A DNA stretch of 64,000 nt from Phyllobacterium myrsinacearum (GTDB lineage: Bacteria; Pseudomonadota; Alphaproteobacteria; Rhizobiales; Rhizobiaceae): NCBI RefSeq assembly GCF_002980555.1, contig NZ_PVBT01000007.1, positions 248,001 to 312,000 of the forward strand, in the 5' to 3' direction. The notes under the pieces were generated by a model, which saw only the letters and a program-made list of their open reading frames with translations, did not search any database and was not told the origin of the DNA. Positions 26,942 through 36,180 of the stretch are shown here, in pieces (position 1 is the stretch's first letter; every line of letters begins with the position of its first letter). A program made the translations under genes and the position numbers.

Positions 26942-28569
26942 GTGCGTCCCCCCTTCTTTCCGTCCGTGATCTCTCGGTTGCCTTTACCCAGAACAGCCGC
27001 CAGTCGATTGCCGTCGATCATGTCTCGTTCGACATCGCCCAGGGAGAAACCGTCGCGCTTGTCGGTGAATCCGGCTCCGGGAAGTCGGTCTCGGCCCTAT
27101 CGATCCTGAAGCTTCTGCCCTACCCACCGGCCTCGCACCCCTCCGGCCAGATCCTGTTCAACGGGCAGGATCTTCTGGACAGCAACGAGAATGATCTGCG
27201 GCGTGTGCGCGGCAACGACATCACCATGATCTTCCAGGAGCCAATGACTTCGCTCAATCCGCTGCATACGATCGAGAAGCAGATTGTCGAAGTCCTCAAG
27301 CTGCACCAGAGCATGGCTGACAAACCAGCGAGGCAACGCACACTGGCGCTTCTGCATGAAGTGGGCATCCGCGAGCCGGAAAAACGCCTCGATGCCTACC
27401 CGCACCAGCTCTCCGGCGGTCAGCGTCAGCGTGTGATGATTGCCATGGCGCTCGCCAACAAGCCGAAGCTGCTGATCGCCGATGAGCCGACCACGGCGCT
27501 TGACGTAACCGTGCAGGCGCAGATCCTGCAACTGCTTGCCGACCTCAAGAAGGCACAGGGCATGTCCATGCTGTTCATCACGCATGACCTTGGCATCGTC
27601 CGCAAGATTGCCGATCGCGTCTGCGTCATGACCAAGGGCAAAATCGTCGAGACCGGTCCCACCAGACAGATCTTCGACAATCCGCAGCATGAATATACGC
27701 GGCATCTGCTTGCCGCCGAACCCAAGGGCAATCCCCCCTCCGCTGATCTGTCCGCCGCGCCCGTCATGCGCGGCGAGCAGGTGAAGGTCTGGTTCCCGAT
27801 CAAGCAGGGTTTCCTGCGGCGCACCGTCGATCATGTGAAGGCGGTCGATGGTATCGATGTGACCATCCGTGCCGGACAGACGCTTGGGGTTGTCGGCGAA
27901 TCCGGCTCGGGCAAAACCACGCTCGGGCTTGCGCTGTCGCGCATGATTTCATCTCAAGGGGTCATCCGTTTCGGCGAAAAGGACATCAACCAGTTTTCCT
28001 TCAAGCAAATGCGGCCGCTGCGGCGCGAGCTGCAGATCGTGTTTCAGGACCCGTTCGGGTCGCTGTCGCCGCGCATGTCGATTGCCGATATCGTGGCCGA
28101 GGGCCTTGCCGTACATGAGCCGAAACTGTCGGCTGATGAGCGCGATGCACGTGTCGTTGCCGCACTCAAGGAGGTCAATCTCGACCCGGAGAACCGCTTC
28201 CGCTATCCGCATGAATTTTCCGGTGGTCAGCGCCAACGCATCGCCATTGCCCGAGCCATGGTTCTCAACCCGCGCTTCGTCATGCTGGACGAGCCGACGT
28301 CGGCGCTCGACATGAGCGTGCAGGCGCAGGTGGTCGACCTCTTGCGCGGATTGCAGCAAAAGCACAATCTGGCCTATCTTTTCATCAGCCACGATCTCAA
28401 GGTGGTGAAAGCGCTGGCCAATGACGTGCTTGTCATGCGCAATGGCAAAGCGGTTGAATATGGCCCGTCGGAGGAAATCTTCGCCAATCCGAAGAGCGAT
28501 TATACAAAAGCACTGATGGCAGCTGCCTTCAGGATAGAAACGGCGGAACAGGGAGCAGTAAGCGAATGA
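26938..28569 (+). CDS. yejF: YejF peptide ABC transporter ATP-binding protein, fused double ATPase
   Basis: A 543-residue protein with two nucleotide-binding domains, so one chain energises YejBE. Domain 1: Walker A GESGSGKS (43-50), signature LSGGQRQR, Walker [13 protein letters not shown]. Domain 2: Walker A GESGSGKT (~320), signature FSGGQRQR, Walker [12 protein letters not shown]. Both switch His are present (FITHDLG, FISHDLK). It overlaps yejE at its start and the hydroxyacid dehydrogenase at its end by four bases. Confidence 0.96.
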   Translation: MSASPLLSVRDLSVAFTQNSRQSIAVDHVSFDIAQGETVALVGESGSGKSVSALSILKLLPYPPASHPSGQILFNGQDLLDSNENDLRRVRGNDITMIFQEPMTSLNPLHTIEKQIVEVLKLHQSMADKPARQRTLALLHEVGIREPEKRLDAYPHQLSGGQRQRVMIAMALANKPKLLIADEPTTALDVTVQAQILQLLADLKKAQGMSMLFITHDLGIVRKIADRVCVMTKGKIVETGPTRQIFDNPQHEYTRHLLAAEPKGNPPSADLSAAPVMRGEQVKVWFPIKQGFLRRTVDHVKAVDGIDVTIRAGQTLGVVGESGSGKTTLGLALSRMISSQGVIRFGEKDINQFSFKQMRPLRRELQIVFQDPFGSLSPRMSIADIVAEGLAVHEPKLSADERDARVVAALKEVNLDPENRFRYPHEFSGGQRQRIAIARAMVLNPRFVMLDEPTSALDMSVQAQVVDLLRGLQQKHNLAYLFISHDLKVVKALANDVLVMRNGKAVEYGPSEEIFANPKSDYTKALMAAAFRIETAEQGAVSE

Positions 28570-29522
28570 CCGGGACAAGCGACACGATTTTTCTGGCTGT
28601 AACGGGATGGGACCCGGAGGTCTGGCTATCGGAGTTTGCCAAGAACGCCCCGCAGCGCAAACTTGTCCTGAACACCGATACGGACAAGGAAAAGGTTCGC
28701 TACGCACTGGTCTGGAAACAGCGCCCCGGTTCCCTCGCGGACCTGCCGAACCTCGAAGTCATTTTCTCATTGGGCGCCGGTGTGGACCACGTCTTCCATG
28801 ATGACCGGATTCCCGATGTGCCTATCGTGCGCATCGTGTCCCCTGATCTGACCATGCGCATGACGGAATATGTGGTCTGGCAGGTGCTGGATCACCACCG
28901 CCTCGGCCTGCGCTACCGGCAGCAGCAGGCCGGCAAGGTCTGGCATGAGGACCGGCGCCAGCCGGCAGCCCATGAGGTGAATGTCGGCATACTCGGGATG
29001 GGCGTGCTCGGCCGTGACGCGGCCTTGAAGCTGCGCATGCTGGGTTTCAAGGTCAGCGGCTGGAGCCGCCGCCCCCAGAACGTCGAAGACGTGACCAGCC
29101 ATCACGGCAATGATGGGTTGAAGGACTTCCTGAAGGATGCGGATATCATCGTTTCCTTGCTGCCGCTGACACCGGAGACCAAGGGCATCCTGTCGATGAG
29201 CCTTTTTGCCCAGATGAAGGCCGACGGGCCGCTCGGCGCACCGATTCTCATCAATGCCGGGCGCGGCGGGCTGCAGAACGAGGCGGATATCCTGGCCGCG
29301 CTGGAACGCGGCATGCTGTCGGCTGTCACGCTTGATGTGTTCAACAGGGAACCCCTGCCGAAGGACAGCCCGCTATGGACGCATCCTCAGGTCATCATCA
29401 CACCGCATGCGGCCGCAAGCTCCAGCCCGTCTGCGCTGGTTCCGGAGATCGTCGCCCAGATCGAATCCTTCGAGCGCGGCGAGCCGCTTAAAAATATTGT
29501 CGACCGGAAAGCCCAGTATTAG
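28566..29522 (+). CDS. ghrA: glyoxylate/hydroxypyruvate reductase A-like D-2-hydroxyacid dehydrogenase
   Basis: NAD(P)H-dependent reductase of 2-keto acids, 318 residues. The Rossmann motif is GILGMGVLG (~143). The catalytic Arg (NAGRGG), Glu (NREPLPKDSPLW) and His (TPHAAA) are all present. The PLWTHPQVIITPHAAA layout matches the GhrA subfamily. It is coupled to yejF by an ATGA overlap, though no biochemical link with peptide import is known to me; co-expression may be incidental. Confidence 0.88.
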   Translation: MTGTSDTIFLAVTGWDPEVWLSEFAKNAPQRKLVLNTDTDKEKVRYALVWKQRPGSLADLPNLEVIFSLGAGVDHVFHDDRIPDVPIVRIVSPDLTMRMTEYVVWQVLDHHRLGLRYRQQQAGKVWHEDRRQPAAHEVNVGILGMGVLGRDAALKLRMLGFKVSGWSRRPQNVEDVTSHHGNDGLKDFLKDADIIVSLLPLTPETKGILSMSLFAQMKADGPLGAPILINAGRGGLQNEADILAALERGMLSAVTLDVFNREPLPKDSPLWTHPQVIITPHAAASSSPSALVPEIVAQIESFERGEPLKNIVDRKAQY

Positions 29523-29573
29523 AAAAATTTGGCTTTGACGGCCGGAAACCTTCGGATAGATTGCCCCCGCAAG

Positions 29574-29730
29574 TGTTCTCAGGGCGGGGTGCAATTCCCC
29601 ACCGGCGGTAATCACTGGGTATCGAAAGATGTCAGGTGCGAGCCCGCGAGCGCTTTCCGGCTTGCCGGAAAGGTCAGCAGATTTCGGTGCAATTCCGAAG
29701 CCGACGGTATAGTCCGGATGAAAGAGAACA
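29574..29730 (+). ncRNA. FMN riboswitch (RFN element)
   Basis: P1 arms TGTTCTC (29574-29580) and GAGAACA (29724-29730) enclose the conserved core: AGGGCGGGGTGCAATTCCCC, ACCGGCGGTAAT, GAGCCCGCGAGCG, GTCAGCAGATTTCGGTG and AGTCCGGATGAAAGAGA. All invariant RFN blocks are in order. It binds FMN and turns off riboflavin genes; here it precedes ribH by 85 bases. Confidence 0.97.
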
Positions 29731-29741
29731 ACTGAAAGCAA

Positions 29742-29774
29742 GGGCTGCCTTTCCGGCAGTCCCTGACCGTTTTT
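29742..29774 (+). terminator. riboswitch-controlled leader terminator before ribH
   Basis: GGGCTGCC pairs with GGCAGTCCC (one bulged T) across a five-base loop, then a TTTTT run at 29770-29774. It lies between the FMN aptamer and the ribH ribosome site, as expected of a transcription-attenuation platform. Confidence 0.75.
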
Positions 29775-29814
29775 GGTTGTGCCCTGATTCACGTCAACTC
29801 TTGAGGAGACCGAC

Positions 29815-30306
29815 ATGGATCAGTTCCAGAATAACAATACCCCACATTTCGCCCCGCGCATCGCCTTCATCCAGGCGCGATGGCATGCGGAAATCGTCGA
29901 TCAGTGCCGTATCGGCTTTGAGGGCGAACTCAAAAGCCAAGGCATCACTGCCGGACGGTTTGACGTCTATGATGTGCCGGGATCGTTCGACATTCCGCTG
30001 CTGGCCAAGAAGCTCGCCGAGACCGGCCAGTACGACGCGATTGTCGCAACCGGTCTCGTCGTCGATGGCGGGATCTACCGGCACGATTTCGTCGCCGGTA
30101 CGGTGGTGAATGCGCTTCTTACCGCCCAGATGGAGACCGGCGTTCCCATGCTGTCAGCCGTGCTGACGCCGCATCATTTCCAGGAAACCACCCAACACAT
30201 CGACTTCTTCACCAAACACTTCCTGATCAAGGGACAGGAGGCGGCGCGCGCCTGCCTGCAGATCATCCGCACATTCCAGCAGGTGGCTGAACTATCGGCC
30301 GCCTGA
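29815..30306 (+). CDS. ribH: 6,7-dimethyl-8-ribityllumazine synthase, type II (RibH2)
   Basis: Condenses 5-amino-6-ribitylaminouracil with dihydroxybutanone phosphate, the penultimate step to riboflavin. The 163-residue protein matches the Brucella RibH2 type: IAFIQARWHAEIVD near the N-terminus, VPGSFDIPLLAKKLA, VVDGGIYRHDFVAGTVV and LTPHHFQET with the catalytic His. Type II enzymes form decamers rather than 60-mers. A GAGGAG ribosome site precedes the ATG. It is a single gene outside any rib operon, controlled by the upstream FMN riboswitch. Confidence 0.96.
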   Translation: MDQFQNNNTPHFAPRIAFIQARWHAEIVDQCRIGFEGELKSQGITAGRFDVYDVPGSFDIPLLAKKLAETGQYDAIVATGLVVDGGIYRHDFVAGTVVNALLTAQMETGVPMLSAVLTPHHFQETTQHIDFFTKHFLIKGQEAARACLQIIRTFQQVAELSAA

Positions 30307-30328
30307 ACCTGAACAGGTAAAGAAAATG

Positions 30329-30362
30329 ATAGCCCCTCTGTTCCAACCAACTGAGGGGCTAT
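30329..30362. terminator. bidirectional terminator between ribH and the NlpC/P60 gene
   Basis: Ten-base perfect arms ATAGCCCCTC/GAGGGGCTAT with a 14-base loop between two convergent genes. The minus-strand side is followed by CATTTTCTTT; the plus side has a weak tail. Confidence 0.75.
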
Positions 30363-30366
30363 CTGA

Positions 30367-31224
30367 CTAGAGCCGCCGCACCACTGTCGGCTTGCCGTAG
30401 AGATAGGCAATACGCTCGATGGCATCGTGCAGAGGCTCAAGCGTCACGCTCATCGTGTGACCGCTTGCATGCAGCAGCATGGAGTGGCTGGCCATCATCG
30501 CCGCATGCCCCTTCCAGAAAACAAAATCACCGCGTTTCAGATTGTTGTAATGTGCGTCCGGCTCGATCGCATCGCCGATTGTATCAGCCTGCATGTCGGA
30601 GTCGCGCAAGACGGACTGACCGGTCATCAGCAGGGACAACTGGACGAGACCGGAGCAATCAATTCCGAAACCGGACACACCGCCCCACAGATAGGGCGTG
30701 TGCATCAGGGTCTCGGCAACCGCCACGTGATCATCGGTGACTTCATCAATCGGAACGAGATGCTTGGCAATGATGGCCTCGCCGCTTGGCAGGATGCCGT
30801 AGAGCGTTCCACGGCGTTCCTCGCCGCCCTTTATTGTGACGAGCGATCCCATGGACAGTGCATTGGTCGGGGGAAACTTCAGATCAGATCCGGGATAGAC
30901 AAATGTGCGCGGCGCGATGACGATATGCGTGGGCTCATCATAACGCTTGTCCAGCGCCGTATCGACGACATAGCCGACATATCCGTCCCGTTCGTTCTGG
31001 ACCCAGCACCAGCCATTGCTGTCTTCGAACACGAGGACGTCATCGCCGAACAGGAACTGTGTGGTTACGCCAGCATCGCCGCGTGCTGCACCACGCACAT
31101 CAACGACCGGATCGGCAATGCGCATGGGCTTGCCTTGCACGAAGTGCTCCGCTTCCACCTGTCCGCGCAGGCTTTCGTCCGCCAGATCGGGGCGGAATGC
31201 ATTCAACCGTTTATCCAATGTCAC
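30367..31224 (-). CDS. NlpC/P60 family cysteine peptidase with SH3 domains
   Basis: Murein-peptide hydrolase (gamma-D-glutamyl-diaminopimelate type), 285 residues. Two bacterial SH3-like regions fill residues ~35-165. The NlpC/P60 domain has the nucleophile Cys in GIDCSGLVQ (C190), a His in KGHAAMM (H240) and a further His near LLHASGH. There is no signal peptide, suggesting cytoplasmic recycling of murein peptides like dipeptidyl-peptidase VI. It starts with a GTG that overlaps the MarR gene stop (GTGA). An aminopeptidase lies upstream, which fits peptide breakdown. Confidence 0.92.
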   Translation of the reverse strand: MTLDKRLNAFRPDLADESLRGQVEAEHFVQGKPMRIADPVVDVRGAARGDAGVTTQFLFGDDVLVFEDSNGWCWVQNERDGYVGYVVDTALDKRYDEPTHIVIAPRTFVYPGSDLKFPPTNALSMGSLVTIKGGEERRGTLYGILPSGEAIIAKHLVPIDEVTDDHVAVAETLMHTPYLWGGVSGFGIDCSGLVQLSLLMTGQSVLRDSDMQADTIGDAIEPDAHYNNLKRGDFVFWKGHAAMMASHSMLLHASGHTMSVTLEPLHDAIERIAYLYGKPTVVRRL

Positions 31225-31571
31225 AGGGGTAATCCTCTTGCCTTGGCGATGACGAGATCGCCGAGCTTTTCAACATAGAGCGCACCTTTTACCGTTCTTT
31301 TGACGAGAACATTGCGCTTGTCTTTTTCGTCACGGTGCCGGTCGACCAAACCATAACCACCCATTGTATCCAGCGCGCGGGTGATCACCGGCTTGGTCAC
31401 CTTCAGCTTGGCAGCCATACCACGAATCGTGTGCGGCGGCGGCTCGAGATAAACCGTCAGCAGCACGGCCAATTGCCGCATCGTCAGGTCATGCGCGTCA
31501 TCCCGCACTTCGGAGACCGCAATTTCCTTCCACAATGTCAGCGCCTGAAACGGCTTCAACTCAATCTGCAT
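31221..31571 (-). CDS. MarR-like winged-helix transcriptional regulator
   Basis: Small regulator of 116 residues. The recognition region MRQLAVLLTVYLEPPPHTIR, then GMAAKLKVTKPVITRALDTM, is a MarR-type winged helix, with the wing DRHRDEKDKRNVLVKRT. It is shorter than a usual MarR (~140-150) because the flanking dimerisation helices are abbreviated. GGAAG precedes the ATG. It lies between the leucyl aminopeptidase and the NlpC/P60 gene and is coupled to the latter, so it may control that operon. Confidence 0.85.
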   Translation of the reverse strand: MQIELKPFQALTLWKEIAVSEVRDDAHDLTMRQLAVLLTVYLEPPPHTIRGMAAKLKVTKPVITRALDTMGGYGLVDRHRDEKDKRNVLVKRTVKGALYVEKLGDLVIAKARGLPL

Positions 31572-31685
31572 AGACGGCTTCCGAGATCATTTCGGTTCCG
31601 TATCATTTTATTCCTCGCAGCCTGAAGTGCAAGCGGTCATAACCGGTCTGCAACTTCCGGCCGGACACAGATTGACGTACCCCCG

Positions 31686-33059
31686 TTACTTCCCGGCCGG
31701 GAAGCGCATCTTCAATACGTGATAGAGTGCCCTGATGGCCTGCGCTTCCCCGCCAACGGGAGAATGCGGCTTCTCCACCGGGTTCCAGCCATAGATATCG
31801 AAATGCCCCCAGACCCTGGTCTTCTCGACAAAGCGCTTCAGAAACAGTGCCGCTGTCACCGACCCGGCAAAGCCATCGGTCGTCACATTGTTGATGTCGG
31901 CCACGCGGGATGAGAGCCTTGCTTCGTAGGGCTGCCACAACGGCATGCGCCAGACCGGATCTGCCACGGCTTCGGACGCCTTGGCCACATCGGCCGCAAA
32001 GCCGTCATCCGTCGAATAAAAGGGCGGCACATCCGGGCCAAGCGCAACACGCGCTGCGCCCGTCAGCGTTGCCATGTCAATCAGGATTTCCGGCTCTTCC
32101 TCATCGGCCAATGCCAGCGCATCGGCGAGGACAAGGCGGCCTTCCGCGTCAGTGTTGCCAATCTCGACCGTAATTCCCTTGCGGCTGGTCAGAATATCGC
32201 TCGGACGGAAGGCATTGGCCGAGATGGAATTCTCCACCGCAGGTATGAGGACGCGCAAACGGACCGGCAGTTTTGCGTCCATGATGATGCCCGCAAGTGC
32301 CAGCACGTTGGCGGCACCGCCCATGTCCTTCTTCATCAGAAGCATGCTGCTGGCAGGCTTGATATCAAGGCCGCCCGTATCGAAGCAGACGCCCTTGCCC
32401 ACCAGGGTTACCTTGGGAGCATCCTTCTTGCCCCATTGCAGGTCGATCAGCCTCGGTTCCTCGCTTCCAGCGCGGCCGACGGCATGGATCATCGGAAAAT
32501 TCTTCTTGAGCAGCGCATCGCCCTTGATCACCGACACAGCCGCCTTGTGCTCATCGCCCAGCGCGCGCACGGCGGCTTCCAACGCCTCGGGGCCCATATC
32601 GTTGGTAGGTGTATTGATGAGGTCGCGCGCAAGCGTAACCGCCCTCGCCTGGCGCTTCACGTCGGCTTTGTCAGCACCTTCCGGCAACGTCAGCGTGACG
32701 TTTGCGTCGTCCTTCTTCGTGTACCGGGTAAACTTGTAGCCGCCGAGCAGGAAACCGAGAGCAGCCAGATCGGGCGCGCTGACGGGGCCTGCCAGATGCC
32801 AGGCGCCTTTCGGCAAAGCCTGCGCCAGTTTGCCTGTCGCAAGGGGATTGTCGTCCTTGCCGGTCCCGAGCAATGCGCCAGCGATCCCGCCCTTTTCGCC
32901 GGGAACAATGAGCAATCGGCCGGCCTGCCCCTCGAACCCGTTTGCCTCAGCCCAGGCAAGCGCTGCCGGATCGAGTACAAGCGCCTCCAGCCCGCCCTTC
33001 GGTACAAACCAGACAGGCTTGCTGTCCGATGATTTCTGCTTGGTGATTTCGGCTGGCAT
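31686..33059 (-). CDS. pepA: leucyl aminopeptidase (M17 family)
   Basis: Two-metal cytoplasmic aminopeptidase of 457 residues. The C-terminal catalytic domain has the lysine/metal region LVGKGVCFDTGGLDIKP, KKDMGGAANVLALAG, and the M17 signature NTDAEGRLVLADAL. The N-terminal domain is more variable. GAGGAG precedes the ATG. It probably acts with the NlpC/P60 peptidase two genes downstream on peptides, possibly from cell wall. The 114-base gap before the MarR gene leaves room for a separate promoter. Confidence 0.94.
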   Translation of the reverse strand: MPAEITKQKSSDSKPVWFVPKGGLEALVLDPAALAWAEANGFEGQAGRLLIVPGEKGGIAGALLGTGKDDNPLATGKLAQALPKGAWHLAGPVSAPDLAALGFLLGGYKFTRYTKKDDANVTLTLPEGADKADVKRQARAVTLARDLINTPTNDMGPEALEAAVRALGDEHKAAVSVIKGDALLKKNFPMIHAVGRAGSEEPRLIDLQWGKKDAPKVTLVGKGVCFDTGGLDIKPASSMLLMKKDMGGAANVLALAGIIMDAKLPVRLRVLIPAVENSISANAFRPSDILTSRKGITVEIGNTDAEGRLVLADALALADEEEPEILIDMATLTGAARVALGPDVPPFYSTDDGFAADVAKASEAVADPVWRMPLWQPYEARLSSRVADINNVTTDGFAGSVTAALFLKRFVEKTRVWGHFDIYGWNPVEKPHSPVGGEAQAIRALYHVLKMRFPAGK

Positions 33060-33205
33060 GGTCGTTTGCTCCTCGGGTCAATTTTCTGCTTTTGCGCCAG
33101 CGAAGGCGGCGTCATTAACGGTCCGTTAGGGTTAACAGAATATTTCTTTCACATGGGATTGGTTAACGCACCAATGATGTGCGGCGGGATCGGACGGGGC
33201 AAATT

Positions 33206-34033
33206 ATGACAAGCGCAGGGATTATTCAACGCAACCGCCGGCTCATTTTTTCCGTGGCCATGGTTGCCGTTGCAATCGGCATTTCCGGCTGCGCCACCAC
33301 CGATAAGACAACCACCGGCTCCATTGCGCCCGCCGCTTCGACAGCGGTTCCCACCGGCAATTTTGACCAGATGAACGCGCAGCAGCTGGCGCAGGCCTCC
33401 ACCAGCCTCGGCGCCCGGTACCAAAGCAATCCGAAGGACAAAACCACCGCAATGAATTTTGCCGGGGTATTGCGCATGATGGGGCGGAATGATCAGGCGC
33501 TGGCAGTCATGCGCAGCCTTGCCATCGCCTATCCGAAGGACCGTGAGGTTCTGGCCGCCTATGGCAAGGCCTTGGCGAGCAGCGGTGAGTTCGAAGCGGC
33601 GCTTGGCGCAATCCGCCGTGCCCAGACGCCCGAATATCCGGACTGGAAGCTGCTTTCCGCCGAAGCCGCGATCCTCGATCAGCTGGGCAAAACCGGCGAG
33701 GCCCGTGACATCTACAAGCAAGCCATGGATCTCAACCCGAACGAAGCATCGCTTCTTTCCAATCTCGGGATGTCCTATGTGCTGTCGGGCGAACTGAATA
33801 CGGCCGAAACCTACATGCGCAGGGCAGCCAGCGCGCAGGGAGCCGACAGCCGGGTCCGGCAGAACCTGGCGCTTGTGGTAGGACTTCAGGGACGGTTTTC
33901 GGAAGCCGAAACGATTGCCAAACAGGAGCTCGCGCCGCAACAGGCGGAAGCCAACGTCAAATATCTGCGCTCCATGCTCGCCCAGCAAAACTCCTGGACG
34001 ATGCTGAAGGACAAGAAGAAGCCCAATAGCTGA
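33206..34033 (+). CDS. tadD: TadD-like TPR lipoprotein of the Tad pilus system
   Basis: A 275-residue outer-membrane lipoprotein. The signal peptide ends at the lipobox ISGC (C29). The mature part is a series of tetratricopeptide repeats, for example AEAAILDQLGKTGEARDIYK and LNPNEASLLSNLGMSYVLSG. TadD is thought to help secretin assembly, as PilF/PilW do. It sits at the end of the tad island but faces the opposite way, converging on tadC. I use the ATG at 33206; upstream frame extension has no ribosome site. A CtrA-like TTAA-N7-TTAG lies at 33115-33129. Confidence 0.88.
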   Translation: MTSAGIIQRNRRLIFSVAMVAVAIGISGCATTDKTTTGSIAPAASTAVPTGNFDQMNAQQLAQASTSLGARYQSNPKDKTTAMNFAGVLRMMGRNDQALAVMRSLAIAYPKDREVLAAYGKALASSGEFEAALGAIRRAQTPEYPDWKLLSAEAAILDQLGKTGEARDIYKQAMDLNPNEASLLSNLGMSYVLSGELNTAETYMRRAASAQGADSRVRQNLALVVGLQGRFSEAETIAKQELAPQQAEANVKYLRSMLAQQNSWTMLKDKKKPNS

Positions 34034-34045
34034 TAAAACGAAAAA

Positions 34046-34066
34046 GGCCGCTCTGATCTGGCGGCC
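34046..34066. terminator. terminator shared by tadD and the tad minus-strand operon
   Basis: GGCCGC and GCGGCC with a nine-base loop, between convergent tadD and tadC. On the minus strand it is followed by TTTTTCGTTTT, a good tail for the long pilus operon. On the plus side ATTTTCT follows. Confidence 0.8.
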
Positions 34067-34096
34067 ATTTTCTGGAACTATGTGCGGATCCCGATC

Positions 34097-35125
34097 CTAT
34101 TTGAGGGCTGTCCCGAATAGCCCGCCCTGCGCCGAGACCTGAATCACAGCCGGCCCGAGAATGACGGCAAAAAGCACAGGCAAGAGAAACAAGATCATAG
34201 GAACCGTCAATTTGGGCGGCAGGGCCGCGGCCTTTTTTTCCGCCGCGTTCAACCGGGCTTCACGGCTCTCATCGGACAAGACACGCAATGCGCCGCCAAT
34301 GGACGTACCATAACGCTCCGACTGCGTCAGTGCCTGGACCACGGCCTTGACCGATTCAAGTCCCGTTCGCGTGGCTAGATTTTCATAGGCTTGCCGCCGC
34401 TCGGGCAGAAAGGACAATTCCGCATTCGTCAGGACGAACTCTTCCGCCAAAGCTGTCGACTGGACCCCGATCTCCTCGGAGACCTTCTTGAAGGCAGCTT
34501 CGATGGACATTCCGGATTCAACGCAGATCAGCATGAGATCAAGTGAGTCCGGCCATGCCATCTGGATCGAATGTTTGCGCTTGCTGCCTGCGTTGCTCAC
34601 ATAGAGATTGGGCGCGTAGAAGCCCACATAGCCGCCGATGAGACAGACGAGTATTCGGACCATTGTCGGATATTGTATCAGGCCATTCATGCCGAACACC
34701 CAGAAGGCGGTCAGGCTGAGCGTCAGGAACGGCAGACCAAAGCGCGCCGCCAAAAACAAATTCAAGGCATTCTGCCCGCGAAATCCGGCGGTGCGCAGAG
34801 AGGCCAGTGTTTTCTCATCGGCCAGCGCCCGCTGCAGATCCAGCTTTTCCACGAACTGGCGAACACCCTGCCTCTGCACCATGCGCAGGCTACCCTGCGA
34901 CGCAGCCTTGTGGCGGCTGATGCTTTCCGTGGCGAGGCGGGTCCGGTCCTTGGCACGCAGCTGATCACGCTCCAGCGCCACGGATTTCATCCGCGTCTTC
35001 AGCACGGAGGTCCGAAGCTTCGGCAGGAAAACCGTTACCACCGTTGCAAACGCTGAGATTGCGACAAGGACCGTCCGGACTGTATCCGGATTGTCCTGCA
35101 CGGCCTTGAGAAGGGAAGAAAACAC
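34097..35125 (-). CDS. tadC: Tad pilus inner-membrane platform protein TadC
   Basis: One of two GspF-type membrane proteins at the base of the Flp pilus, 342 residues. The T2SSF domain (AWPDSLDLMLICVESGMSIE) is in the second half, with hydrophobic segments before it and at the C-terminus (MILFLLPVLFAVILGPAVI). I start at a GTG at 35125 after GGAG, 14 bases past the tadB stop; a longer frame to 35206 would overlap tadB. It is last in the minus-strand pilus operon. Confidence 0.93.
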   Translation of the reverse strand: MFSSLLKAVQDNPDTVRTVLVAISAFATVVTVFLPKLRTSVLKTRMKSVALERDQLRAKDRTRLATESISRHKAASQGSLRMVQRQGVRQFVEKLDLQRALADEKTLASLRTAGFRGQNALNLFLAARFGLPFLTLSLTAFWVFGMNGLIQYPTMVRILVCLIGGYVGFYAPNLYVSNAGSKRKHSIQMAWPDSLDLMLICVESGMSIEAAFKKVSEEIGVQSTALAEEFVLTNAELSFLPERRQAYENLATRTGLESVKAVVQALTQSERYGTSIGGALRVLSDESREARLNAAEKKAAALPPKLTVPMILFLLPVLFAVILGPAVIQVSAQGGLFGTALK

Positions 35126-35139
35126 CGCGCTTACTCCGC

Positions 35140-36153
35140 TCAGAACTTGAAGTTGATCATTTTGCGCATCACGGCGATGCCAATGGACATCCATATGCCG
35201 GAACACACCATGATCATCTTGCCCATATCGGTTGTGAACAGAACCATGATGTATTGCGGGCTGGACAGGTAGACGAGGCCCGCAACGACGAACGGCAAGG
35301 CGCCGATGATATAGGCGGAGGCCTTGGCTTCCATCGACAGGGCCTGAACCTTCGCTTTCATCTTTTTCCGGTCGCGCAGCACGCGGGAAAGATTGCCAAG
35401 GGCTTCCGACAAATTGCCGCCTGCTTGCGATTGAATCTGAATGACGATGCCAAAGAAGCTTGCTTCCGGACAGGGCATGTATTCCGACATCCGCATGGCC
35501 GCCTCCGGAATGCTCACCCCAACCTGCTGCATGTCAACGATCCGGCGAAACTCGGTACGAACCGGTTCCTGCGCTTCCTGCGCGATCAGCCGGATACCGT
35601 CATTGAGCGGCAGACCGGATCGGATGGCGCGCACAATGACATCGATGGAATTGGGAAATTCGTGCAGGAATGCCGCCACCCGCCGCCGGCGCCGGAAATA
35701 GACGAAGGCGCGCGGCAGCCCCAGCGCACCAATCAGGAAAAAGCCCGGAGCCAGATAAAGCGGTGCGCCGAAGAAGGTGCGCAGCAGCACCAGAACCAGG
35801 CCAACAACACCGGAATAAATGTAGAAGCGCTTCACGGTCACTTTCATGCCCGCCTGCTGCAACAGCATTTTCAGCGGCGGTGACTTGATGTTCTTGTCGC
35901 GCAGTTTCTGCCGCTGATCGATATCGTTCAGCGTATCCTGGACCGATTTGCGGCGTCTCGTCGCTTCAGCCTGCTTGTCCCTGGCGGTTGACTTGGTCAA
36001 ACCGTCCGTCGCGGCCAGCTTGACCGATTTCAACCGGTCATCCGACTTTTTCTGCTGTTCGATGCTGTCAAAAACAAAGAAGTAGGCAAGCGCGGCAACG
36101 GCAATCGTTGCCAACAGCACGAAGGCGAGTTGTTCAAGATCAAGCCCGAACAT
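35140..36153 (-). CDS. tadB: Tad pilus inner-membrane platform protein TadB
   Basis: GspF-type membrane protein of 337 residues. An N-terminal membrane helix (LAFVLLATIAVAALAYFFVF) is followed by a charged, Lys/Arg-rich cytoplasmic stretch (residues ~35-100), two close membrane spans, and the T2SSF domain (FLHEFPNSIDVIVRAIRSGL). With TadC it forms the platform coupled to the CpaF ATPase. It sits 27 bases after cpaF in the same operon. Confidence 0.94.
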   Translation of the reverse strand: MFGLDLEQLAFVLLATIAVAALAYFFVFDSIEQQKKSDDRLKSVKLAATDGLTKSTARDKQAEATRRRKSVQDTLNDIDQRQKLRDKNIKSPPLKMLLQQAGMKVTVKRFYIYSGVVGLVLVLLRTFFGAPLYLAPGFFLIGALGLPRAFVYFRRRRRVAAFLHEFPNSIDVIVRAIRSGLPLNDGIRLIAQEAQEPVRTEFRRIVDMQQVGVSIPEAAMRMSEYMPCPEASFFGIVIQIQSQAGGNLSEALGNLSRVLRDRKKMKAKVQALSMEAKASAYIIGALPFVVAGLVYLSSPQYIMVLFTTDMGKMIMVCSGIWMSIGIAVMRKMINFKF

Positions 36154-36180
36154 GATTGCTCTCCCGCCGTGCCATATGGA

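Noticed and set aside
34097-35206. The longer tadC frame starting inside tadB
   Set aside because: The extra 27 residues overlap tadB heavily and lack a ribosome site, whereas the GTG at 35125 has GGAG and normal operon spacing.
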